Origin: DATBGO01 sp050011895
GTDB lineage: Bacteria; Actinomycetota; Actinomycetes; Streptosporangiales; Streptosporangiaceae
Length of the DNA stretch: 32,901 nucleotides
NCBI GenBank assembly: GCA_050011895.1
Contig: JBEKIF010000050.1
Coordinates: forward strand, 1-32,901
Direction of reading: 5' to 3'
Of the stretch, positions 1 through 7,154 are shown one piece after another. The translations under genes were made by a program, and so were the position numbers. Every line of letters begins with the position of its first letter. The first letter of the stretch is position 1. The notes below the pieces were generated by a model. The model ran no database searches and was not told the DNA's origin. It saw nothing but the letters and a program-made list of their open reading frames with translations.

Positions 1-48
1 TCACTCGTAATGAACAGGTCATCGGTTCGATTCCGATAGGCGGCTCCA
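1..48 (+). tRNA. tRNA-Thr(CGT), 3' part only
   Basis: Only the 3' two thirds of the tRNA lie in the window. The anticodon loop is 4-10 (ctcgtaa), with anticodon CGT at 6-8, read as Thr for ACG codons. The visible part of the anticodon stem pairs 1-3 with 11-13. The T arm is atcgg / ttcgatt / ccgat (23-37... stem 5 bp). The 3' acceptor strand aggcggc is 38-44, the discriminator is T45, and CCA is encoded at 46-48. The 5' half, including the D arm, is outside the window. tRNA 3' ends are common integration sites for actinomycete elements, and the next 3.6 kb is gene-poor and decayed. Confidence 0.88.
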
Positions 49-244
49 CAGAAGTATTAATTTCACCAGCGTCCATGTTTACATCTGCGTCTGACACTCT
101 TGTTCGCCGGCGTTTGAGTGATCATGGCCACGGCTGGCGGGTCCGGGTGGCCGTTTGTGCCGGGTTGCGGGAACGGCCGTCGTAGTCCGCAAGAGTCCGC
201 CAGCCCATAGAAATGTGACCTGAATCACACTTGATGGTTGGAGG

Positions 245-565
245 TCACGCCGGCCGGCGGTGTCCTGAGCCGAGGCTGACGGTGAGCGTCAGGCTAAGCG
301 CCTCGGCGAGCCGTTCCAGCAGCGGCAGGGTGGGGGTGGTGCCGCCAGCCTCGAACCGGGCGACGCCGGGCTGTCTCATCCCGGCCCGCTCGGCCAGCTG
401 GCGCTGGGACCAGCCCAGTTCCTCGCGGCGCAGCCTGACCGCTTCGGCAAGCTCGTAGCGCAGCCGGGTCTGCTCATAGGCGGCTGCGACCTCCGGACGG
501 CCCATCCGGGCCTGACGGGCGTCGGCGGGGCGGGTCCGCCGTGGTGCGTACTGGCTCATCGTCAT
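245..565 (-). CDS. HigA-like HTH (XRE) antitoxin, orphaned
   Basis: This 106-residue protein has a Cro/C1-type helix-turn-helix in its second half (ELGWSQRQLAERAGMRQPG, then a recognition-helix continuation and PTLPLLERLAEAL). The N-terminal stretch with AYEQTRLRYELAEAVRLRR matches the usual shape of HigA-type antitoxins of RelE/HigB modules. The start ATG at 565 overlaps the stop of the upstream toxin remnant in an ATGA arrangement (562-565), so the two genes were translationally coupled in the usual toxin-first HigBA order. The toxin is broken (see 562-711), so this antitoxin no longer has an intact local partner. It may persist as a stand-alone regulator or as an anti-toxin against a homologue elsewhere. 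Confidence 0.8.
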   Translation of the reverse strand: MTMSQYAPRRTRPADARQARMGRPEVAAAYEQTRLRYELAEAVRLRREELGWSQRQLAERAGMRQPGVARFEAGGTTPTLPLLERLAEALSLTLTVSLGSGHRRPA

Positions 566-711
566 CCGTCCTCCTCATCAGCCGTGTGGCCGTCGGCCTG
601 GCAGCGGGCCATCGCCGCAATGGCCCTGGCAATCTCCGCGGTCTCGCGGATCCTGCCCCTCCAGCCAGTCCCGGACCTCGGGTCCGAGTTCTACCTCGCC
701 CCAAAGGTCAT
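562..711 (-). pseudogene. HigB/RelE-type toxin remnant with internal deletion
   Basis: Two pieces of a HigB-like toxin are visible in different frames. An N-terminal piece reads WGEVELGPEVRDWLE (about 703-657), a typical start of actinobacterial HigB toxins. A C-terminal piece reads RETAEIARAIAAMARC and then QADGHTADEEDG, ending with TGA at 564-562. The central part, about 60 codons with the RNase core, is absent. The possible start ATG at 711 is out of frame with the N-terminal piece because of what look like two extra bases (ATGACC TTT GGGG). Both terminal pieces are still recognisable and the ATGA overlap with the antitoxin is intact. Identification rests on remembered family motifs. Confidence 0.7.
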
Positions 712-1021
712 ACCAGCGATGATATCGCGTGTCAGGCGCGAGAACACCGGGTAACGCTGATTGTCGGACCAAGCCCGCATCCTGAGATACCTGGGCAGGG
801 CTAGGAAGCGGAAGGTCAAATACGTCCAGCCGGGCTACCGGCACCGAGCCCGAGCGGGCTGGCTCCAGCGTCCATCTATCAGACAGGCCACATAGCACCA
901 AGGTGCAACGACGTCAGCGGGGGCGCACCCAAGTTTCACCCATCTGCCGGCGTCACGACAGTGACATGGGGTCTATCAGGGGATGGGGATGGACCGTGGC
1001 GACGTTGGCGCTTCCTTCAGC
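712..1021. other. Gene-less stretch between TA remnant and DinB gene
   Basis: About 310 bases. I see no convincing coding pattern, RNA gene or repeat here. Confidence 0.4.
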
Positions 1022-1522
1022 TCATCCCGTGAGGATAAGCCAGGTCCGGCCGTCTATCAGCTCGCGTGCCGCGTCCAGGTGCCCGGCGTGACACGCGGTC
1101 TCGGTGATCACGTGAAGCATGATCGCCTCCAGATCCTCCAACCGGAAATCCCCGAAGAAATCGGGCCACCAGGCCGGGGCGGCGTCCATCGGAGTAGCGG
1201 CGATGACTTCGTTCGCGCGTTCTATCTCCCGCCGGTAGCCGTCGAGCACGGCGTCGACTGGAACCTCGGAGCCGACCTGCCAGGCGTTGGTCAGGGTCTC
1301 AGCCGAGTCATCGGGCTCGCCGGAGACGACATGGCGGAACCAGAATCGCTCGACGTCGATGGCGAGGTGCTGGACCAGCCCCAGGCACGTCCATCCCGAC
1401 GGCAGTACTGGACGCCGCAGAGCCTCTTCGGGAAGGCCCTCCAGAATCCCCAGCACGTGAGCGCGCTGTTTGCTCAGGGATGATAGAAGAGCTGTGCCCT
1501 CCTTGCTTCCCGGTTGTGGCAT
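1022..1522 (-). CDS. DinB-like DUF664 protein (mycothiol-transferase-like)
   Basis: This 166-residue protein belongs to the DinB/DUF664 four-helix-bundle family. The metal-binding histidines appear in CLGLVQHLAIDVERFWF (first His) and in the C-terminal signature HVITETACHAGHLDAAREL followed by IDGRT, as in DUF664. Family members of this size in actinobacteria act as, or resemble, metal-dependent mycothiol or bacillithiol S-transferases. The substrate here is unknown. The start ATG at 1522 is chosen because it is preceded by a GGAGGG Shine-Dalgarno sequence and begins at the normal family length. The frame stays open further upstream but without family similarity. A second DUF664 paralogue lies at 21764-22273. 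Confidence 0.85.
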   Translation of the reverse strand: MPQPGSKEGTALLSSLSKQRAHVLGILEGLPEEALRRPVLPSGWTCLGLVQHLAIDVERFWFRHVVSGEPDDSAETLTNAWQVGSEVPVDAVLDGYRREIERANEVIAATPMDAAPAWWPDFFGDFRLEDLEAIMLHVITETACHAGHLDAARELIDGRTWLILTG

Positions 1523-1629
1523 GGACCCTCCGGCGTTTGGCGGGTGCTGGTCTTGGCAGTCAGGTACCAGAAAGCAGCAGATGGCAGCATCCCACTTGAA
1601 GCCTTGCGGAGTCCACGGTTCCGGGCCGG

Positions 1630-1671
1630 GCTGGCCGTCAACTGCAGCTTGACAGTCAGCTGACGGCCAGC
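1630..1671. repeat. Inverted repeat, 11-bp perfect arms
   Basis: GCTGGCCGTCA at 1630-1640 pairs perfectly with TGACGGCCAGC at 1661-1671 across a 20-base loop, which can itself pair ACTG with CAGT. There is no following T-run, so it is not a classical intrinsic terminator. It could be an operator, a transcript hairpin or part of a decayed element. Confidence 0.7.
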
Positions 1672-1717
1672 CGAGCATAGTTATCCGGCTACGGTGGCCG
1701 GATTTTGGCCGGACAGC

Positions 1718-1758
1718 GGCGCTCAATGCCGTCGCCCCATTGCGTATGGTTGAGCGCC
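1718..1758. repeat. Inverted repeat, 9-bp perfect arms
   Basis: GGCGCTCAA at 1718-1726 pairs with TTGAGCGCC at 1750-1758 across a 23-base spacer. It lies 47 bases after the previous hairpin in the same divergent intergenic region. Function is unknown. Confidence 0.6.
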
Positions 1759-1871
1759 ATTCCGGCAGGTCAGCGGGTGCATGAGCTGATGGCAGGTGCG
1801 CTCGCCGATCTTTTCGGGTTAGAAGGTCGTCCTATATACGGAACTACGGGCGACCTGTTTGAATCGCTGGC

Positions 1872-2264
1872 ATGGATGCTGAGACCGCCGCCCGGCGCTG
1901 GGCGGACACCTGGTCGTGGGCCTGGCCGCAGCGGGATGCCGAGGCCATCGCCGCCCTGTATGCCGACACGGTAGTGTACCGCTCTCCCGCGTTCCGCCAG
2001 CCGGACCTCGGCCTGGCTGGCGTCCGCCGCTACCTCGGCGAGCAGCTCCCAGCCGAGGAGAATATCGAGTGCTGGTTCGGCCGGCCGATCGTCTCGGGCC
2101 GCCGGGCCGCGGTCGAATGGTGGGCCAGCTGGACCGAGCAGGGCCAGGAACTCACCTACGCGGGAGTGACGGTGCTGCATTTCGACGACCAGGGCCAGGT
2201 GGTCGAGCACCGCGACTACGACAACCACATCGAGCGGCGCGAGCCACCCTACTCGGGGTGGTGA
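1872..2264 (+). CDS. SnoaL-like / NTF2-fold protein
   Basis: This 130-residue protein has the layout of the SnoaL-like polyketide-cyclase-fold family: an N-terminal helix region (RRWADTWSWAWPQRDAEAI), the IAALYADTVVYRSPAF strand-helix unit, GLAGVRRYLGEQL, and a C-terminal VVEHRDYDNHIE strand. Members form alpha+beta cone dimers that bind small hydrophobic molecules. Many in actinobacteria have no known substrate, and the sequence does not identify one. The ATG at 1872 gives the usual family length, although no clear Shine-Dalgarno sequence precedes it. It is a single gene inside an otherwise decayed stretch. Confidence 0.8.
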   Translation: MDAETAARRWADTWSWAWPQRDAEAIAALYADTVVYRSPAFRQPDLGLAGVRRYLGEQLPAEENIECWFGRPIVSGRRAAVEWWASWTEQGQELTYAGVTVLHFDDQGQVVEHRDYDNHIERREPPYSGW

Positions 2265-2984
2265 AGCGGCTAGGGCAAAGAAAGCCGCGCCGTGCCCGCC
2301 GCGTGCCCGGACGCAGGGCGATCCGCGGTGATTCGCGGTCGCCCACGGACAGCCAGCAGTGGACTTGAGCTGTGCAGGCGCAGGTCGGCCGGTCGTGGCC
2401 ACCACCTTTGCAAGCAGGGGTCGGGGCAGGGTCGTATGAGACGACTCGTCCAAGGTGATGCGCCTGCCTGGCTGTGGGCGGCTTGAGCGCTTGGATTACC
2501 CGGGATGGATGACAGGGGACACCCGGCAGGCGGGTAGCGTCGGGGGCGGAAGCCGGGTGGTCATTGTAAGGGGATGACCCTGATGCCGGTTGAGCTTGTG
2601 ACGGGATCGCACCGGCCCGCAACAGCAGCAACATCGCATCGCGCGTCCGCGGCGCCGGGCTGCACGGCGACGAGGGCGGCCACGGGTTCTTGTTCCAAGA
2701 CCCGGCCGCCCTCCCGGCATTCACCGCATTCCTCCAAGCACCATCGAACTGACAGCCGCCAGCTTGACATGCCCTGGCCTGATTTTGGTCTCACGACGAC
2801 GCCAGACACTGACAACCACTCCGTACTGCTGAGCAACGTCCTGGCAGGTCAACGCGGAGACAAGCTGGTCAGGCGAGCGCCTGTAGATCTCTACGGAGCT
2901 GTGGTCAGCCCGCCGCCGCCGACTTGGAGCTGACCACCAAAACTGACCGCAACAGGACCCGACAGGGCCGGTCTGAGACCGATT
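2265..2984. other. Decayed region without a supported gene
   Basis: About 720 bases with only short, low-quality frames on either strand. On the minus strand around 2800-2900 a short stretch reads LTCQDVAQQYGVVVSVWRRR, which resembles a degraded helix-turn-helix of the kind seen in excisionases or transposase N-termini. It is too damaged to name. Confidence 0.35.
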
Positions 2985-3375
2985 GGCAATGCCGTCCTCG
3001 ACAGTGATCCGGTAGATGTCGGCTTCGATGGTGACCTCGGCGGTCTTGCCAGCGTGCGGGAGGCCGACCTGGATCCCCTGCCCGCCGATCATGATCGCGC
3101 CGCGGACCGATACCCGCCGCTTGACCAGCTGAGGTTCAGGTAGCCGCGGCCTGCGGCTGCGGCGCGTGCACCGCGCAGCCGGGCGCGGGCCTGCACGGGG
3201 ACGGGGCAGGCGACGGTGCGGGCCAGGGTGCCGGACAGGATGTGGGCAACCGGGCCGCCGAGACGCAGCGTGATCCGCTGCCCGGCCATGGGCAGGCCTG
3301 CGGTGATCACGTGATCACCGACGCTGACGTTCCCAGAGCTTGCCGTTTAACTTGCGGGTGATCTTCCTCGGCTCG
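2985..3375 (-). pseudogene. IS481-family transposase C-terminal remnant, frameshifted
   Basis: The minus strand carries the two beta-rich C-terminal modules typical of IS481-family transposases of high-GC actinobacteria. About 3340-3150 reads SGNVSVGDHVITAGLPMAG and then QRITLRLGGPVAHILSG. After a frameshift near 3140 the protein continues as LPEPQLVKRRVSVRG, then GLPHAGKTAEVTIEADIYR and ITVEDGIA at about 2990. A second frame change near 3355 precedes RQPEPRKITRKLNG. The DDE catalytic core and the N-terminus are absent. The similarity is from remembered family sequence and is strong in the middle, weak at both ends. I could not locate terminal inverted repeats. Confidence 0.65.
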
Positions 3376-3679
3376 GGTTGGCGCATATCAGAAGGATGAC
3401 GCAGACCGGTCGGCTACTCCGCTAATGCGGCGTGCCGCATAGACTTCGGCCCTGATCCAGGCCGCGCTGGCGTAGTTGAAGGCCGGGCGCCAGTGGGTGC
3501 CCGGCTACACACTTCGCAGGTGTCCTTCTGGGCGGTTCCCGTTCGTCGTCTGGTCGTAAGCGCCAAATCCAGACCGAAGGGCGGCGACATGCAGCGCACC
3601 CACCGACAGATCAACCAGCGCGTACAGGCGGCGCGCGAACAGGCGATCACCAGTTACGTCTACGGGAAGCGAGGCTGAG
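3376..3679. other. Intergenic region upstream of the YCII/ECF42 pair
   Basis: About 300 bases with no supported gene. It must contain the promoter of the YCII-sigma operon, but I cannot define -35 and -10 elements with confidence. Confidence 0.35.
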
Positions 3680-4405
3680 ATGAAATACGTGGCGTTCATC
3701 GGCACCGAGGGCGAGGCGGCGCCGGAGGCCCTGGCGGTCATGCAGCGCGAACTCCCACGCTGGATCGAGGAAATGGACGGCCGCGGCGTGCGGCTGCTCG
3801 GCCGGGAGCTGGCCTTCCCGGAGACGGCGGCGACGGTGCGCGTGCGCGACGGCGAGACGCTGGTGACCGACGGCCCGTTCGCGGAGACCAAGGAGTTCGT
3901 GGCGGGCTTCGACCTGCTCGAGTGTGCCGACCTGGACGAGGCGATCGAGGTAGTGGCCACGAGCCCGGTATCCCGGTTCCATCCGTTCGAGATCCGGCCG
4001 TTCAGGGACGGGCTGCGGATGGCTGCGGGGGCGTCGGCGTTCGGGCGGGGGGACGACTCGGCGGGCACCCCGTACCTGCTGACCATGTGGATGGGCGGAA
4101 CGCCAGCGGCGCCGCTGGACGACGAGGCGGTGATGCGGGAGTACGACGCCTGGCGGCAGGATGCGGAGGCGCGCGGCCGCTACATCCTGGGGAACGCGCT
4201 GGGCGGCCCGGACACGGCCACGACGCTGCGCGTCCGTGACGGGGAGATGCAGCTCAGTGACGGGCCGTTCATCGAGACGAAGGAGTTCATCGCCGGCATC
4301 GACGTCGTCAGCTGCGCTGATCGGCAGCAGGCGATCGAGCTCGCGGCCGCGCATCCGATCGCCCGCTACCACGCGATCGAGGTGCGCCCGTTCTATAGCG
4401 AATGA
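3680..4405 (+). CDS. Tandem YCII (DGPF) domain protein, ECF42 partner
   Basis: This 241-residue protein is two copies of the YCII/DGPF fold in tandem. The signature appears as LVTDGPFAETKEFVAGFD in the first half and QLSDGPFIETKEFIAGID in the second. Each half ends with a conserved strand (FHPFEIRPF and YHAIEVRPF). YCII proteins are dimeric alpha/beta barrels related to muconolactone isomerase; their biochemical role in this context is not established. The start ATG at 3680 follows a purine-rich gaagcgagg. Its stop overlaps the start of the next gene in an ATGA (4402-4405), so the two are coupled. DGPF proteins are the known genomic partners of ECF42 sigma factors, which matches the neighbour exactly. 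Confidence 0.93.
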   Translation: MKYVAFIGTEGEAAPEALAVMQRELPRWIEEMDGRGVRLLGRELAFPETAATVRVRDGETLVTDGPFAETKEFVAGFDLLECADLDEAIEVVATSPVSRFHPFEIRPFRDGLRMAAGASAFGRGDDSAGTPYLLTMWMGGTPAAPLDDEAVMREYDAWRQDAEARGRYILGNALGGPDTATTLRVRDGEMQLSDGPFIETKEFIAGIDVVSCADRQQAIELAAAHPIARYHAIEVRPFYSE

Positions 4406-5739
4406 CCACGCCCGCGGTTCAGCGCGCGCTCGACGCGGCCTTCCGCCAGGAGTGGGGCCGCGTCGTCGCGACGCTGATCCGGCGGACCGGTGACTGGGAC
4501 CTGGCCGAGGACTGCGCGCAGGAGGCCTTCACGGAGGCGCTGCGGCGCTGGCCGGTCGACGGCGTCCCGCAGCGCCCCGGCGCCTGGCTGACGACCGTCG
4601 CCGGCAACCGCGCGATCGACCGCCTGCGGCGCGCGGCGCGCGCCGCGCAACTGCTCGACCAGGCCGGCCACGATCCCATCGGCGCTGGCATCGATTCCGA
4701 GGATCCGATGGAAGACCTGTTCGCGCCCACGACCGAGATCGAGGACGACCGCCTGCGACTGATGTTCACGTGCTGTCACCCGGCCCTCCCGCTGGAGGGC
4801 CGGGTGGCCTTGACGCTGCGGAGCCTCGCCGGACTCAGCACAGCGGAGATAGCCAGAGCGTTCCTGGTGCCCGAGGCGACGATGGCCAAGCGCCTGACCC
4901 GCACCAAGGCGAAGATCGCCGCCGCCGGGATCCCCTACCGGGTGCCGCCCGCGCATCTGCTGCCGGAACGCACCGCCGGGGTGCTGGCGGTGCTGTACCT
5001 GATGTTCAACGAGGGCCACTCGGCCTCCTCGGGCACGGAGCTGATCCGCGCCGGCCTGTGCGACGAGGCGATCCGCCTGGGGCGGGCTCTGCAGCAGATG
5101 CTGCCGGGCGAGCCCGAGGTGATGGCCGCGCTGGCGCTGATGCTGCTGCACCACTCCCGCCGCCACGCGCGCGTGGGCGGCGACGGCGAGCTGATCACGC
5201 TGGAGGAGCAGGACCGGGGCCGCTGGGACAAGGTGAAGATCCACGAGGGACTGCGGCTACTGGAGTCGGCGCTGCGCCGGCGGCAGGTCGGGCCCTACCA
5301 GCTGCAGGCGGCGATCGCCGCCTGCCACGCCCGCGCCGGAAGCGCCGTCGACACCGACTGGCGTGAGATCGCCGGCCTCTACGCGCTGCTGGAGGGACAG
5401 CTGCCGTCGCCCGTAGTGAGGCTCAACCGGGCGGTGGCGGTGGCGATGGCCGGCGACATCGATGCGGGCCTGGCGATCGTCGACGAGCTCAGCGGCGACG
5501 CTCGGCTGGAGCGGTATTACCTGCTGGAGGCGACGCGGGCCGACCTGCTGCGGCGCCGCGGCGATCAGGCCGCCGCCGCGGCGGCCTATGAGCGCGCGCT
5601 GTCGCGGGCGCCGTCGGAGGTGGAGCGCCGGTACCTGCTGAGCAGGCTGCAGGAGGTCGGCACCGGCTCGCCAGCCTCCGCAATAGTGATCACGCCAATT
5701 GAAGCCGATGTAAGCGAGCATCTCCCTGCCGACCCGTGA
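4402..5739 (+). CDS. ECF42-type RNA polymerase sigma factor with TPR-like C-terminus
   Basis: This is a 445-residue sigma-70 family ECF factor. Region 2 is at about residues 15-80 (DWDLAEDCAQEAFTEALRRW, then AWLTTVAGNRAIDRLRR). Region 4 is at about 115-175 (LTLRSLAGLSTAEIARAFLV, then MAKRLTRTKAKI). A long TPR-like helical extension follows, with the ECF42 hallmark LAVLYLMFNEGHSASSG. In ECF42 factors this extension modulates activity, and no separate anti-sigma factor is required. The ATG overlaps the stop of the DGPF gene. After the normal family end (about YLLSRLQEV) there are some 27 residues that do not look like the family and that overlap the tail of the converging gene at 5690-6343. The stop may therefore have been captured from inserted DNA. 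Confidence 0.93.
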   Translation: MTTPAVQRALDAAFRQEWGRVVATLIRRTGDWDLAEDCAQEAFTEALRRWPVDGVPQRPGAWLTTVAGNRAIDRLRRAARAAQLLDQAGHDPIGAGIDSEDPMEDLFAPTTEIEDDRLRLMFTCCHPALPLEGRVALTLRSLAGLSTAEIARAFLVPEATMAKRLTRTKAKIAAAGIPYRVPPAHLLPERTAGVLAVLYLMFNEGHSASSGTELIRAGLCDEAIRLGRALQQMLPGEPEVMAALALMLLHHSRRHARVGGDGELITLEEQDRGRWDKVKIHEGLRLLESALRRRQVGPYQLQAAIAACHARAGSAVDTDWREIAGLYALLEGQLPSPVVRLNRAVAVAMAGDIDAGLAIVDELSGDARLERYYLLEATRADLLRRRGDQAAAAAAYERALSRAPSEVERRYLLSRLQEVGTGSPASAIVITPIEADVSEHLPADP

Positions 5740-6343
5740 GATAGCCGCGGCGGCCTTGGCCTTGCCGCTGCCGTGGGACCGATGTGCCAGCCTCCGGTGG
5801 CGCGGGCCGCCCGGCTGGCGGGCATGGTCTTGGCCGCCAGTGTTCGCTGCGGACCGCGGCCAGCATCAGGCCGGCCCTGATGATGGCCGTGTTCCTGTCC
5901 CACAGCACAACCGGGCGGGAGGCCCGGAAGCCGGGGCAGTTCTGCTGGCATCGGGGGCAGGCCAGCCGGCCGAGGGCATCGACACGCCAGCCGGCCAAGA
6001 TCGCGCGGGCGCGGATGTCGGCTTCGCCGAGCGCCGCGCGATCGGCGTGGCGCCGGATGCAAGAACCCATCTCGCACCACGCGACCGGCAGCCGCAGCTG
6101 GTCGCCGATCGCGGCCCGCTCCGTTATCTGGGTGCGGGCATGGACCTCGGCGCCCGCGGTGGGGCTGGCATACGAGGCGGCGGCTTCCGATCTGGGGCCG
6201 CCATTGCGGGGCGGCTCGGGGTGGCCCTGGCGGGGCGGCTCGGCACGGCCGCTTTCACGCAGCTCGGCGATCCAGTCATTCGTCTGAAGCCACTCGTTGC
6301 TCTCGAGCGTGCTGGCGTCGTCTCGCCGGATCTTGATCTTCAT
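5690..6343 (-). CDS. Unknown Cys4 protein, likely zinc-binding
   Basis: This 217-residue protein has no assigned family. Its central part has a tidy CX4C-X33-CX2C arrangement: WCEMGSC, then DIRARAILAGWRVDALGRL, then ACPRCQQNC. This looks like a small zinc-binding treble-clef module. The region before it (HARTQITERAAIGDQLRLPV) and after it (VVLWDRNTAIIRAGLMLAAV) also looks protein-like. The last 60 or so residues are low-complexity, rich in P, R and G, and overlap the 3' end of the sigma gene, so the original C-terminus may have been lost. The ATG at 6343 overlaps the TGA of the upstream gene (ATGA), showing coupling. I infer an accessory-element gene; the function is unknown. Confidence 0.6.
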   Translation of the reverse strand: MKIKIRRDDASTLESNEWLQTNDWIAELRESGRAEPPRQGHPEPPRNGGPRSEAAASYASPTAGAEVHARTQITERAAIGDQLRLPVAWCEMGSCIRRHADRAALGEADIRARAILAGWRVDALGRLACPRCQQNCPGFRASRPVVLWDRNTAIIRAGLMLAAVRSEHWRPRPCPPAGRPAPPEAGTSVPRQRQGQGRRGYLTGRQGDARLHRLQLA

Positions 6344-6570
6344 GCGCAGGCCTCCAGTTCAGCCAGAGGTGAGGTGAGCCGCCGTAGAGCTGCCATGACC
6401 CGCCCCGGGGAATAGGCACGGGTGCCGAGGATGGCGTCCTGGGCGTGCCCGGGGTGCCGGTGGTACAGCGGGGCGGGCTGCGGCCATGCCGGGCCGTTGT
6501 TTGTGTCTCGGCAGGGGGAAACGCTGCCTGCCGTCAGACAGGCCTGGTTCCCCGGTCCGTTGTACGCCAT
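6340..6570 (-). CDS. Small unknown protein, first gene of Cys4 operon
   Basis: This 76-residue protein is not recognised. It is supported by a strong GGGAGGAG Shine-Dalgarno sequence ten bases before the ATG at 6570, and by an ATGA overlap (6340-6343) with the downstream Cys4 gene. The N-terminal half has scattered Cys and Pro (NQACLTAG, VSPCRDTNNG). The C-terminal half is basic and helical (GRVMAALRRLTSPLAELEA). It probably forms an operon with 5690-6343, controlled from the inverted-repeat region at 6668-6696. Confidence 0.55.
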   Translation of the reverse strand: MAYNGPGNQACLTAGSVSPCRDTNNGPAWPQPAPLYHRHPGHAQDAILGTRAYSPGRVMAALRRLTSPLAELEACA

Positions 6571-6667
6571 CGTGACGCTTCTCCTCCCGCTGCAAAGCGC
6601 CCGGGCTCACCGTCTGGGCTCTCGAATCCCCTACGCTCCTGCCGCCGAATCACAGCCTGATCAATAT

Positions 6668-6696
6668 ACGGTAACCGTTCGGCTTATTTATAAGCC
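6668..6696. promoter_or_regulatory. Candidate operator: two adjacent inverted repeats
   Basis: ACGGTAACCGT (6668-6678) is an 11-bp palindrome. It is followed at once by GGCTTAT TT ATAAGCC (6681-6696), an inverted repeat with 7-bp arms. The region is AT-rich compared with its surroundings and lies about 100 bases upstream of the small gene starting at 6570 on the minus strand. This is where a promoter with a repressor site would be expected. The regulator is unknown. Confidence 0.5.
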
Positions 6697-7154
6697 ATTT
6701 CGGTGTGGCATGTGGACATTTTCAGGCTTCTCTCACTGCACAGGGCTCCGATGGTGTTCTCGCAGGTAACGGCCCTTCCGCAGGCGCGGCCGACCGAGAA
6801 TTCCACACCGTTGTCCGCACATTGCGCACAGATTCCCCGCGGGTTTGCACAAGTTATCTACAGGTTTACGCACAGGCAGGCCCTGGCATGACGGGGTAAG
6901 CATCACGTCGCGCGCTCTGCGTAACGTCTCGGTTCCGGTGAACGAGATCTTGCACCCGCTGTTCTGTCTCCCGGGGCGGGTATCCGATCTCATCGGTTTT
7001 GGCCGCCGCCAGTAATCAGCCTCCGAGGTCCTGGACATCCCGCCGTCCCAGTGACAACTACCGCTGGGGGCACGCGGCCGGCCGGGAAAGTCCGTTGTGA
7101 CGGGCAGAACGCCGTGCGTACCGTGGACTGCACACTTCTGCGTCTGGGAGGGCT
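6697..7154. other. Non-coding region, 458 bases
   Basis: No gene is supported. The region contains the DnaA-box-like cluster at 6811-6874 and ends with the ribosome-binding region of the hydrolase gene. Confidence 0.5.
6811..6874 (+). repeat. Cluster of four DnaA-box-like 9-mers
   Basis: Four 9-mers on the same strand resemble the actinobacterial DnaA box TTGTCCACA: TTGTCCGCA at 6811-6819 (one mismatch), TTGCGCACA at 6822-6830 (two), TTATCTACA at 6854-6862 (two; one from the E. coli form) and TTACGCACA at 6866-6874 (three). Spacings of 11 and 12 bases within each pair match one helical turn. This could be a plasmid or element origin, or a fortuitous cluster in an AT-richer patch. The matches are imperfect. 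Confidence 0.35.

Larger units (their letters stand above)
1523..1871. other. Intergenic region with two strong inverted repeats
   Basis: No gene is seen. The region separates the DinB gene (minus) from the SnoaL-like gene (plus), so it is a divergent promoter region. It contains the two hairpins described at 1630-1671 and 1718-1758. Confidence 0.5.

Noticed and set aside
2560..2760. Plus-strand fragment reading like a protein end (GLHGDEGGHGFLFQDPAALP)
   Set aside because: Short, no start, and no family recognised. It could be decay debris.
3301..3320. Perfect 20-bp palindrome (CGGTGATCAC and its mirror)
   Set aside because: It falls inside the IS481-type transposase remnant and encodes the expected VGDHVITAG residues, so coding sequence explains it.
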